Below the pieces are notes generated by a model. It was not told the origin of the DNA, did no database searches, and saw nothing but the letters and a program-made list of their open reading frames with translations. Both the position numbers and the translations under genes were made by a program. From Clostridium sp. (GTDB taxonomy: Bacteria; Bacillota; Clostridia; Acetivibrionales; Acetivibrionaceae), in the NCBI GenBank assembly GCA_012841175.1, contig DUVG01000084.1, positions 1 to 13,804 of the forward strand: 13,804 nucleotides of DNA, in the 5' to 3' direction. Below, one piece after another: positions 1 through 6,869 of the stretch; within the stretch, counting starts at the first letter, position 1, and each line of letters starts with the position of its first letter.

Positions 1-2
1 TG

Positions 3-62
3 TTAGAGTTAAAAGGGATAGTAGAACAGCTCCCTGGAAAGATATACAAATTAAAATATTAA
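3..62 (+). CDS. dprA: DprA/Smf DNA-processing protein, C-terminal end (partial)
   Basis: Only the last 19 codons and the TAA stop (60-62) are inside the window. The peptide reads LELKGIVEQLPGKIYKLKY. The LEL-G-V-LPG-Y pattern is typical of the C-terminal winged-helix end of DprA/Smf, the protein that loads RecA on incoming single-stranded DNA during natural transformation. The position directly upstream of topA supports this, because dprA-topA is a conserved neighbour pair in Firmicutes. The catalytic or binding core (Rossmann fold) lies outside the window, so the identification rests on a short tail plus gene order. Confidence 0.6.
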   Translation, partial: LELKGIVEQLPGKIYKLKY

Positions 63-69
63 TATTTAC

Positions 70-99
70 TTGAGTAATGACAATATATAATATTATAAT
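70..99 (+). promoter_or_regulatory. Possible sigma-A promoter of topA
   Basis: TTGAGT (70-75), an 18-bp spacer and a perfect TATAAT (94-99) lie in the 76-bp gap between dprA and topA. An alternative -35 is ATGACA (77-82), which would pair with AT-rich hexamers around 100-107. The region is almost pure A/T, so chance matches are likely and the exact boxes are uncertain. Initiation near 106 would leave a leader of about 30 nt ahead of the topA ATG at 139. Confidence 0.4.
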
Positions 100-138
100 A
101 ATATATTGTTATCGGATAATTTTAACTGGAGGAAAAAG

Positions 139-2238
139 ATGGCTGATAAATTAGTTATTGTGGAATCACCTGCAAAGGCAAATACAATTGGAAAATTTTT
201 AGGGAAGGGCTATAAAATAGTTGCTTCTGTAGGGCATGTGAGAGATCTTCCTAAAAGTCAAATAGGAATTGATATAGAAAATCATTTTGAACCTAAGTAC
301 ATTACCATAAGAGGAAAGGGAGAAGTAATTGCAAAGCTAAAAAAAGAAGCAAAAAATGCTAAAAAAATATATCTTGCAACTGACCCGGATAGGGAAGGAG
401 AAGCAATTTCTTGGCATTTGGCATATTTACTTAAATTAAATGATACTGAAAAATGTAGAATAACTTTTAATGAAATAACAAAAAATGCAGTTAAAAATGC
501 AATAAAAGCTCCTAGGGAAATAGATATGTCATTAGTTAATGCCCAGCAAGCTAGGAGAATTTTAGATAGAATAGTGGGGTATAAAATAAGTCCTCTTTTA
601 TGGAAAAAAGTTAAAAAAGGATTAAGTGCAGGAAGAGTTCAGTCGGTAGCAACAAGGCTTATTTGTGATAGAGAAGAAGAAATAGAAAATTTTATACCAG
701 ATGAGTATTGGAGTATAACAGCTGAACTTAAAAAAGAAAAGGAGAAAACACCTTTTAACGCAAAGTTTTATGGAACGGATAAGAAAAAACTTGAATTAAA
801 AAGTGAAGAAGAAGTAAATAAAGTATTAAATGAAATAAAAAAAGAAAAGTTTGTAGTAGGAAAAATTAAAAAAGCGGAAAAGAAAAAGCTGCCTGTAGCA
901 CCTTTTATAACAAGTACAATGCAGCAAGATGCATCTAGAAAACTTGGTTTTTCCACCAAAAAAACCATGATTGTAGCTCAACAATTATATGAAGGAATTA
1001 ACATTAAAGGTATTGGTACTACAGGGCTTATTACTTATATTCGTACAGATTCTACAAGGATATCAAACGAGGCATTGCAGCAAACAAAGAGCTATATAGA
1101 AGGGAAATTTGGCAATAAATATCTACCCAGTGAAAAGAGAATATATAAAAGCAAATCAAAATCCCAGGATGCACATGAGTGTATAAGGCCTACAGATGTG
1201 AATATCCAACCAGATGACATAAAGGATTCCTTATCAAGAGAACAGTACAGACTTTATAAGCTTATATGGGAAAGATTTGTTGCAAGTCAGATGGCTTCTG
1301 CTATTTATGATACTGTAAGTGCGGATATCAACGCAGGAGGATATGTATTTAAAGGAAGAGGTTCAACAATTAAATTTAAAGGATTTCTAGTGCTATATAA
1401 AGAAATTAAGGATAATGAAGAGGAAGAAGAAAATTCTGCATTACCAGAACTTTCTGAAGGTGAAGTTCTAAAGCAAAAGAGCATTAATCCTAAACAGCAT
1501 TTTACTCAACCCCCTTCAAGATATACCGAGGCAACATTGGTGAAGGCTTTAGAGGAAAGGGGAATTGGAAGACCTAGTACCTATGCACCTACAATTTCAA
1601 CAATTCAATCTAGAGGATATGTAGTAAAAGAGTCTAAGGCTTTGATGCCTACAGAGTTGGGGAAAATAGTAAATGATATTATGAAAAAATATTTTTCTGA
1701 TATTGTTGATATAGAATTTACAGTTCAAATGGAAAAAAAGCTAGACGATATAGAAGAAGGGGATAAAGAATGGGTAGATATTATTAGAAACTTTTATGAT
1801 CAGTTTGTCCCCGTATTAGAGGAAGCTGAAGAAAAAATCGGAAACATTGAAGTGCCGGATGAAGTTACAGAAGAGATTTGTGAAAAATGTGGCAGAAATA
1901 TGGTTATAAAGTTAGGAAGGTATGGGAAATTCCTAGCCTGTCCAGGTTTTCCAGAATGCAGAAATGCAAAACCTATTTTAGAAGATGCAGGGGTGACTTG
2001 TCCTAAATGTAAAGGCAAAGTATATGTTAAAAAAACTAAAAAAGGCAAAAAGTATTTAGGCTGTGAAAACAATCCGGAATGTAATTTTATGACATGGGAA
2101 AAACCTTCTAAAGAAAAATGTCCTGAGTGTGGTAATTTCTTAACTAAAAAGTATTCAGGAAAAAAGGCACAGTTTAAATGTAGTAACGAACAATGTGATT
2201 TTACCAAAACTGGAGAAGAAGAAAAGAAAAAAAAGTAG
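139..2238 (+). CDS. topA: DNA topoisomerase I (type IA), 699 aa
   Basis: Type IA topoisomerase that relaxes negative supercoils by cutting and passing one DNA strand. The start at 139 was chosen because GGAGG (128-132) lies 6 nt upstream and the protein then begins MADKLVIVESPAKA, the usual TopA N-terminus. A frame open from TTG at 106 would add 11 unrelated residues and has no ribosome binding site. The TOPRIM domain shows E9 in VESPAKA and D82/D84/E86 in TDPDREGE, which bind Mg2+. The catalytic tyrosine is Y300 in TYIRTDS. Three four-cysteine zinc ribbons close the protein: C581/C584/C601/C607, C621/C624/C642/C648 and C661/C664/C681/C686. Length and layout match Firmicute TopA, and all expected catalytic residues are present. 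It is followed after 10 nt by trmFO, so the two are probably co-transcribed. Confidence 0.98.
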   Translation: MADKLVIVESPAKANTIGKFLGKGYKIVASVGHVRDLPKSQIGIDIENHFEPKYITIRGKGEVIAKLKKEAKNAKKIYLATDPDREGEAISWHLAYLLKLNDTEKCRITFNEITKNAVKNAIKAPREIDMSLVNAQQARRILDRIVGYKISPLLWKKVKKGLSAGRVQSVATRLICDREEEIENFIPDEYWSITAELKKEKEKTPFNAKFYGTDKKKLELKSEEEVNKVLNEIKKEKFVVGKIKKAEKKKLPVAPFITSTMQQDASRKLGFSTKKTMIVAQQLYEGINIKGIGTTGLITYIRTDSTRISNEALQQTKSYIEGKFGNKYLPSEKRIYKSKSKSQDAHECIRPTDVNIQPDDIKDSLSREQYRLYKLIWERFVASQMASAIYDTVSADINAGGYVFKGRGSTIKFKGFLVLYKEIKDNEEEEENSALPELSEGEVLKQKSINPKQHFTQPPSRYTEATLVKALEERGIGRPSTYAPTISTIQSRGYVVKESKALMPTELGKIVNDIMKKYFSDIVDIEFTVQMEKKLDDIEEGDKEWVDIIRNFYDQFVPVLEEAEEKIGNIEVPDEVTEEICEKCGRNMVIKLGRYGKFLACPGFPECRNAKPILEDAGVTCPKCKGKVYVKKTKKGKKYLGCENNPECNFMTWEKPSKEKCPECGNFLTKKYSGKKAQFKCSNEQCDFTKTGEEEKKKK

Positions 2239-2248
2239 GGATTTTAAT

Positions 2249-3556
2249 ATGACTGATTATGTAAATGTAATAGGAGCAGGACTTGCTGGATGTGAAGCTG
2301 CTTGGCAAATTGCTAAAAGAGGAATAAAGGTAAAACTATATGAGATGAAGCCCTTGTCATTTTCACCGGCTCATAATTTAGATACTTTTGCAGAGCTTGT
2401 TTGTAGTAATTCGCTTCGTTCAAACCAGCTTGAAAATGCTGTTGGACTTTTAAAAGAAGAAATGAGAATTCTAGATTCTTTAATAATGAAATGTGCAGAT
2501 GAGACAAAAGTTCCAGCAGGTGGGGCTCTAGCTGTGGACAGAGAAGAGTTTTCCAAGCTGGTGACAGAGTATATTAAAAACAACCCAAATATAGAGGTAA
2601 TAAATGAAGAAGTGAAGGGTATACAAAAAGAAGGAATAACTATAATAGCCACTGGTCCTTTAACTTCAAAAATGCTTACAAATGCCATTGAAACTCTAAT
2701 TGGTGGGAATTATCTTTACTATCTTGATGCAGCTGCGCCAATTGTTACATTTGATTCTATTGATATGAATAAGGCTTTTAAGGCAGCAAGATATAATAAA
2801 GGTACAGATGATTATATAAATTGTCCTATGACAAAAGAAGAATATGATGCCTTTTGGAATGAGCTGATAAATGCTCAGGTAGCAGATGCTAAAGAGTTTG
2901 AAAAAGATATGATTTTTGAAGGGTGCATGCCTGTAGAAAGAATGGCAAAAAGAGGAGTTGACACTTTAAGGTTTGGTCCATTAAAGCCTGTAGGACTAGT
3001 TAATCCATCAACAGGCAAAGAAGCATATGCTGTTGTTCAATTAAGGCAGGATAATACTTCAGGTACTCTTTATAATATAGTAGGATTTCAGACACAATTA
3101 AAATGGCCAGAACAAAAAAGAGTATTTAGCATGATACCTGGTCTTGAAAATTCTGAATTTGTAAGGTATGGGGTTATGCATAGAAACACTTTCATAAATT
3201 CACCTAAACTTTTAGATTCTGTTTACAGACTAAAAGACAAATCCAATATATATTTTGCAGGCCAGATTACAGGTGTTGAAGGGTATGTTGAATCTGCATC
3301 CTCGGGCTTAGTGGCAGGAATAAATGCTTCTATGGATGTACTAAAAAAGGACAATGTTATATTTCCAACAACTACAGCAATAGGTGGGCTTAGTCATTAT
3401 ATATCAGATAAAAACATACAAAATTTTCAACCTATGAATGTAAATTTTGGTTTAATGGATGATCTGGATGTGAAAATAAAGGATAAAAGAAAACGAAATT
3501 ATGAAATCTCAATGAGAGCTCTTAATAATGTTAAAAGTTTGTCAAAAGGGCATTAA
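2249..3556 (+). CDS. trmFO: TrmFO, folate/FAD-dependent tRNA (uracil-54-C5) methyltransferase, 435 aa
   Basis: Makes 5-methyluridine at position 54 of the tRNA T-loop, using methylene-tetrahydrofolate as carbon donor and FAD/NAD(P)H as reductant. The N-terminus has the FAD-binding GAGLAG motif (G9-G14). Two cysteines match those known to be important in the family: C52 in ELVCSNSLRSN and C226 in FEGCMPVERMAKRG. Other family blocks are GQITGVEGYVESASSG and the tail LMDDLDVKIKDKRKRNY. The start at 2249 gives the normal family N-terminus. A frame open from 2195 would overlap topA and add 18 Lys/Arg-rich residues, so it was rejected. The ribosome binding site (TAGGG, 2236-2240) is weak and overlaps the topA stop, which suggests coupling to topA. 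Length is normal. No clear terminator follows, only T-rich DNA at about 3589-3612. Confidence 0.97.
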   Translation: MTDYVNVIGAGLAGCEAAWQIAKRGIKVKLYEMKPLSFSPAHNLDTFAELVCSNSLRSNQLENAVGLLKEEMRILDSLIMKCADETKVPAGGALAVDREEFSKLVTEYIKNNPNIEVINEEVKGIQKEGITIIATGPLTSKMLTNAIETLIGGNYLYYLDAAAPIVTFDSIDMNKAFKAARYNKGTDDYINCPMTKEEYDAFWNELINAQVADAKEFEKDMIFEGCMPVERMAKRGVDTLRFGPLKPVGLVNPSTGKEAYAVVQLRQDNTSGTLYNIVGFQTQLKWPEQKRVFSMIPGLENSEFVRYGVMHRNTFINSPKLLDSVYRLKDKSNIYFAGQITGVEGYVESASSGLVAGINASMDVLKKDNVIFPTTTAIGGLSHYISDKNIQNFQPMNVNFGLMDDLDVKIKDKRKRNYEISMRALNNVKSLSKGH

Positions 3557-3605
3557 TAGGCTTTTATACCTAACTTTATCATATAATTTGTTGTTATTTT
3601 TCAAG

Positions 3606-3639
3606 TTTTTTTAAATTTTACTGTTGAAATTTAAAAAAA
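3606..3639. repeat. Perfect 13-bp A/T inverted repeat overlapping the flgB -35 box
   Basis: TTTTTTTAAATTT (3606-3618) and AAATTTAAAAAAA (3627-3639) are exact reverse complements separated by 8 nt. The right arm contains most of the TTGAAA -35 box (3624-3629). The arms contain only A and T, so chance occurrence in this AT-rich DNA is plausible. It could be an operator or bent A-tract DNA acting as an upstream promoter element; no function is shown. Confidence 0.5.
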
Positions 3640-3652
3640 ATTGTGATAATAT
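3624..3652 (+). promoter_or_regulatory. Sigma-A-like promoter of the flgB operon
   Basis: TTGAAA (3624-3629), a 17-bp spacer and TAATAT (3647-3652) form a good vegetative promoter. An overlapping extended -10 reading is TGTGATAAT (3642-3650). Initiation would be near 3659. This is the best sigma-A match in the gap, and early-class flagellar operons of Firmicutes are usually read from sigma-A promoters. I found no sigma-28 type promoter (TAAA-N15-GCCGATA) here. Confidence 0.6.
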
Positions 3653-3772
3653 CATTATAAGGTTGTTGGCCTTTATGGAAAATTACCTTAATTATTAGCT
3701 TTAAGGCTTGAAAAAATTAAAATTCATTAAAAATTTTTCATTTAACAGTTCAGAAAGTCTTAATTTGTAATA

Positions 3773-3844
3773 TTTAGGATGGCTAAAAAATAAATTGCAG
3801 TATTATAAGCTGGAGGTTATTTTTTAGCTATTCTTAAGTTTTTT
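3773..3844 (+). terminator. Terminator-like hairpin inside the flgB leader (possible attenuator)
   Basis: Bases 3773-3793 pair with 3817-3837: 20 of 21 positions pair, two of them as G-U, with one T-T mismatch at 3775/3835. The core is GGCTAAAAAATAA (3781-3793) against TTATTTTTTAGCT (3817-3829). The loop is 23 nt (3794-3816) and contains TGGAGG. A single G (3838) and six T residues (3839-3844) follow the stem. This is the layout of an intrinsic terminator, although the stem is AT-rich and the loop large, so strength is uncertain. It lies about 115 nt after the predicted start and about 150 nt before flgB. It could therefore end a short RNA or act as an attenuator that must be read through for flagellar expression. 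Confidence 0.5.
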
Positions 3845-3996
3845 CAGTGTAAATGCGTTCTTAAGTCACATTATAATTTTGTTAATTCTTTAAAAAACTA
3901 AATATGTTAAAGTATTTTATGTAGTATTAACTTTGTATCTAAATTTAAAACAAATTTTATGCAATTCCTTTAGAATATCCGAGGAGGTGTTTTCAG

Positions 3997-4410
3997 GTGC
4001 TTGAAAGAATATTGTATCGTACTATGCCAATAGAAAAAACACTAGATGCATCATTACTTAGGAACGAAGCTATTTCTCAAAACATATCTAATGTTGATAC
4101 CCCTAATTATAAAAGGAAAACAGTGGCTTTTGAAGAGTATCTTAATGATTCCTTAGGAAGAAATAGTATTAGAGGTACAAAAACAGACAATAGGCATATA
4201 TCTATTGGTGAAAGAAATTTTGATGATATTGAAATAAAAGTAGGAGAAGATAAAAGCAATTTTGATATGAGGCTTGACGGTAATAATGTAGATATAGATA
4301 GCGAAATGGTACTACTTGCTAAAAATTCAATTAAATACGACACACTGATTCAAAGAATAAGTTCTGATTTTCGTAGGATAAAGTCTGTAATAAACGAAGG
4401 GAGAAGATGA
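3997..4410 (+). CDS. flgB: Flagellar basal-body proximal rod protein FlgB, 137 aa
   Basis: Subunit of the proximal rod that joins the MS ring to the distal rod, exported by the flagellar type III system. The N-terminal block, residues 23-40, reads NEAISQNISNVDTPNYKR, the signature of flagellar rod/hook proteins. The C-terminal helix contains VDIDSEMVLLAKNSIKYDTL, the matching family element. The start is GTG at 3997, with GAGGAGGTG at 3981-3989 giving good spacing. Length is typical of the family (about 130-140 aa). It is the first gene of the operon and lies behind the long leader, so it would be the first gene affected by any leader control. flgC begins 3 nt after its stop. Confidence 0.96.
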   Translation: MLERILYRTMPIEKTLDASLLRNEAISQNISNVDTPNYKRKTVAFEEYLNDSLGRNSIRGTKTDNRHISIGERNFDDIEIKVGEDKSNFDMRLDGNNVDIDSEMVLLAKNSIKYDTLIQRISSDFRRIKSVINEGRR

Positions 4411-4413
4411 TAA

Positions 4414-4848
4414 ATGGGATACTTCAGGTCTCTTGATATAGGAGCGTCAGGACTCACAGCCCAAAGACTTAGAATGGATACAATTTCCCAAAACATTGCT
4501 AATGTAAATACTACAAGGACTGAAAATGGTGAACCTTATAGGAGAAGAACTGTTATATTTGAAGAAAAATCTCCAGGTTCTCCTTTTGCTGAGTATTTAG
4601 ATGCTGCCAATCCAGCAGGCAAAGGTGTGAGGGTTTCGCGGATTGTAGAGGACATGACACCCTTTAAGAGAATGTACGATCCAGGCCATCCAGAAGCTGA
4701 TGAAAATGGATATGTGATGATGCCAAATGTTGATGTTATTACTGAAATGGTAAATATGATATCAGCTACAAGGGCATATGAAGCAAATGTAACAGCAATA
4801 AACACTTCTAAAAACATGGCAGTGAAAGCCTTAGAAATTGGAAGATAA
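4414..4848 (+). CDS. flgC: Flagellar basal-body rod protein FlgC, 144 aa
   Basis: Second proximal rod subunit. It begins MGYFRSLDIGASGLTAQRLR, followed by DTISQNIANVNTT (residues 22-34), the rod/hook N-terminal signature. The C-terminus carries VDVITEMVNMISATRAYEAN (106-125), diagnostic of FlgC/FlgG-type proteins. Length is normal. The gene starts 3 nt after the flgB stop, with its ribosome binding site (GAAGGGAGAAG) inside the end of flgB, so translation is probably coupled. Confidence 0.97.
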   Translation: MGYFRSLDIGASGLTAQRLRMDTISQNIANVNTTRTENGEPYRRRTVIFEEKSPGSPFAEYLDAANPAGKGVRVSRIVEDMTPFKRMYDPGHPEADENGYVMMPNVDVITEMVNMISATRAYEANVTAINTSKNMAVKALEIGR

Positions 4849-4893
4849 TGTACTTTGCAACATCTATTTTTATAGCTTTAAGGAGGAAGATTA

Positions 4894-5205
4894 ATGGATA
4901 TAAGAATTGTTAATTCTATAGGAAGAGAATTTGGATCTGTTTCAGGTACAAGTCTTATGAAAAATAAATCCAATGAAAATATAATAGGAAATTTTGGTGA
5001 GTATTTAAGTAATGCCCTTAAAAGAGTCAGTGATCTTGAAAAAGAATCTCAAATATTAACTGAAGACTTTGCGGCAGGAAAAACAGATAACATTCACCAA
5101 GTTATGATTGCAGCTGAAAAATCAGAAATAGCTCTTCAGTTTACAATGCAGATAAGGAATAAAATTTTAGATGCATATAATGAAATAATGAGAATGCAGA
5201 TTTAA
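4894..5205 (+). CDS. fliE: Flagellar hook-basal body junction protein FliE, 103 aa
   Basis: Small exported protein that links the MS ring (FliF) to the rod. The C-terminal half shows the family pattern, with DNIHQVMIAAEKSEIALQF followed by IRNKILDAYNEIMRMQI, ending as FliE proteins do in a helix with an M-x-I type tail. The N-terminal 45 residues are variable, as in other FliE proteins. The start at 4894 has a strong ribosome binding site (AAGGAGGAAG) just upstream. The 45-bp gap after flgC and the 46-bp gap before fliF hold no other feature. Its place between flgC and fliF matches the standard Firmicute order. Confidence 0.95.
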   Translation: MDIRIVNSIGREFGSVSGTSLMKNKSNENIIGNFGEYLSNALKRVSDLEKESQILTEDFAAGKTDNIHQVMIAAEKSEIALQFTMQIRNKILDAYNEIMRMQI

Positions 5206-5251
5206 AATTAAGTTTACCAATGATGAATAACCGTTAAAAGGTGGTGTATTC

Positions 5252-6814
5252 ATGCCAGAAGCACTTTCTAAGTTGCAAAATCAAATAAATGAGTTGTGGA
5301 AAAAACTCGATAAATCTCAAAGAAATAGAATTCTAATATCCTCTGTTATTCTTTTGGTTGTTTTTACAGTAGGTATAATTATCCTTACCAGAACAACTTA
5401 TGTTCCCCTTATGGTGGTTGAGGATTATAAAGATGCTCAGGAAATAGAAACTGTTTTGACGGAAAAGAATATTAAGTATAAACATGGGGACAGAGGAAGA
5501 TTAATGGTAGATTCAAAGGATAAAAACAAGGCAGAATTTGCAATTGCTTCTTCTGGATTAACTTCTACAGGAATGACTTTTGAGGATGCTTGGAATTTAC
5601 TTAGTATAAGTTCTACCGAAAGTGATAAAAAACAGCTATGGCAAAATTTCAAAAGAAGTAGTCTTGTTGCCAAGCTTAAAATGTTTGATAATGTAAAAGA
5701 TGCAGATGTAGATTTAGCTTTACCTGAAGATTCTATGTTTTTTTCAGGAAGCTCAAGCAATGAAGCAACAGCATATGTAAGAATTACACCAAAAGGAGAA
5801 ATTACTCCTGAACAGGTAAATGGAATTATTCGTGTTGTGTCATCTTCCATTGAAGGATTAGAACCTAAAAATGTAACTGTGGTAGATAACAATTTTAATA
5901 TTTTAAATTCCGATATGGAACAAGGAATCAATGTTCCATCTAATCAATATAAACTTACTGCTAAGGTAAAAGAAGATATGGAACGCAATATAAAAAACCT
6001 ATATTCAGGACGTTCTAACAACTATGACTTTATAAGTGTTGTTGCCAATCCAGTTTTAGACTTTGATCAGATATCAACAAAAAAAAATGAAATAGGAAAG
6101 CCTACAGATATTGATGAAGCAATTGTAAGCAGTCAGACAACTAAAGAGGTTTTAGAAAATGGCAGCGGAGGAAATGTTGCACCAGGTATGGATTCTAACC
6201 CAGGAGTAGGAGAGATACCTGAATACCCTATGGATGGGGGAGAAAATTCTTCATATGAAAAGAAAACTGAAATAATAAATAGAGCATTTACTGAAACCTT
6301 AACTCAACAAGAAAAAGCAATAGGAACACTAAATCCTGAAAAATCTTCAATGACTGTAGCACTTTGGTATGGGCAAAGGGTTGCTGATGATAGTAACATT
6401 ACTTCTGAATTTATAGAACAGTTTACAAAAGATGTGAGTAATGCCACTGGAATACCAGCTTCGAGAATCTCAGTGAGCAAATATCCTCTAGCTCCTGAAG
6501 AAGAAATCATAGAGGCGTGGGGTGACAGATTAAAGAGATTTATTGATACATATGGATTTTTCATATTAATGATTTTGCTTATAATTGCGTTAATGATTGG
6601 GGTTATGCCTAGGAGAAAGGAAGAGGATATGGAGTTTGTGCCAGAACTTGCTACAGCAGATGGGCCAGATTTTACTGTATCTGAGGAAGAACTCCCAGAA
6701 ATTAACCTTCAAGAAAGTTCAGAAGTTAAAAAGCAAATTGAGAAATTTATTAAAGAAAAACCAGATGCAGTTGCAAATCTTTTGAGAAACTGGTTTTCTG
6801 ATGATTATGATTAA
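5252..6814 (+). CDS. fliF: Flagellar MS-ring protein FliF, 520 aa
   Basis: Integral membrane protein that oligomerises into the MS ring, the base on which rod, export gate and C ring assemble. A first membrane segment lies at about residues 26-46 (ILISSVILLVVFTVGIIIL) and a second at about 434-452 (YGFFILMILLIIALMIGVM). Between them is the YscJ/FliF ring-building region, about residues 50-225, followed by a second globular region. A Gly/Pro/Asn-rich linker at about 303-335 resembles the flexible loop seen in other FliF proteins. The cytoplasmic tail at 490-518 (EVKKQIEKFIKEKPDAVANL, then LRNWF) is the FliG-binding helix pair. Length is within the family range. A run of nine A residues (6079-6087) lies in codons for S-T-K-K-N. 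Confidence 0.97.
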   Translation: MPEALSKLQNQINELWKKLDKSQRNRILISSVILLVVFTVGIIILTRTTYVPLMVVEDYKDAQEIETVLTEKNIKYKHGDRGRLMVDSKDKNKAEFAIASSGLTSTGMTFEDAWNLLSISSTESDKKQLWQNFKRSSLVAKLKMFDNVKDADVDLALPEDSMFFSGSSSNEATAYVRITPKGEITPEQVNGIIRVVSSSIEGLEPKNVTVVDNNFNILNSDMEQGINVPSNQYKLTAKVKEDMERNIKNLYSGRSNNYDFISVVANPVLDFDQISTKKNEIGKPTDIDEAIVSSQTTKEVLENGSGGNVAPGMDSNPGVGEIPEYPMDGGENSSYEKKTEIINRAFTETLTQQEKAIGTLNPEKSSMTVALWYGQRVADDSNITSEFIEQFTKDVSNATGIPASRISVSKYPLAPEEEIIEAWGDRLKRFIDTYGFFILMILLIIALMIGVMPRRKEEDMEFVPELATADGPDFTVSEEELPEINLQESSEVKKQIEKFIKEKPDAVANLLRNWFSDDYD

Positions 6815-6869
6815 GGAACTATTAAAAGTTAAACCAATAACTATAGATAAAGTTTGGGGGTAGTACATA

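Larger units (their letters stand above)
3557..3996 (+). other. Long AT-rich intergenic region and flgB leader, no gene seen
   Basis: This 440-bp stretch separates the housekeeping block from the flagellar operon. I see no open frame with a ribosome binding site and no remnant of codY, hslU or xerC. It contains, in order, T-rich DNA after trmFO, a 13-bp A/T inverted repeat, a sigma-A-like promoter, a small hairpin CCTTAA (3686-3691)/TTAAGG (3701-3706), a long hairpin with a T run (3773-3844), a perfect TATAAT (3872-3877) without a good -35, and finally the flgB ribosome binding site GAGGAGGTG (3981-3989). If transcription starts near 3659 the leader is about 335 nt, far longer than needed for translation. 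I could not match it to the cyclic-di-GMP riboswitch classes known upstream of clostridial flagellar genes. Confidence 0.75.

Noticed and set aside
106..138. Upstream TTG start for topA
   Set aside because: It has no ribosome binding site, adds residues not seen in TopA, and would lie at or before the likely transcription start. ATG at 139 has GGAGG at ideal spacing.
1800..2207. 135-codon open frame on the minus strand within topA
   Set aside because: It mirrors the zinc-ribbon coding region, has no recognisable protein features and lacks a sensible ribosome binding site. The similar minus-strand frames within fliF (5437-5931) and fliK (12432-12818) were rejected for the same reason.
2195..2248. 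Upstream start for trmFO overlapping topA
   Set aside because: It would add 18 Lys/Arg-rich residues read out of frame through the topA tail. The FAD-binding N-terminus begins normally at 2249.
3889..3900. PreQ1-I riboswitch-like tail (TTTAAAAAACTAA)
   Set aside because: It resembles the A-rich tail of that aptamer, but the required upstream CTACACCC-type loop and stem are absent, and the downstream genes are unrelated to queuosine.
3653..3996. Cyclic-di-GMP riboswitch (class I or II) in the flgB leader
   Set aside because: The position fits the C. difficile precedent, but I could not find the conserved class I core around GACGCAAAGC or a recognisable class II core. A covariance-model search would settle it.
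3557..3996. Invertible flagellar switch as in C. difficile
   Set aside because: No pair of longer mixed-sequence inverted repeats flanks a segment of suitable size. The repeats seen are close hairpin arms or simple A/T runs, and no recombinase gene is in the window.
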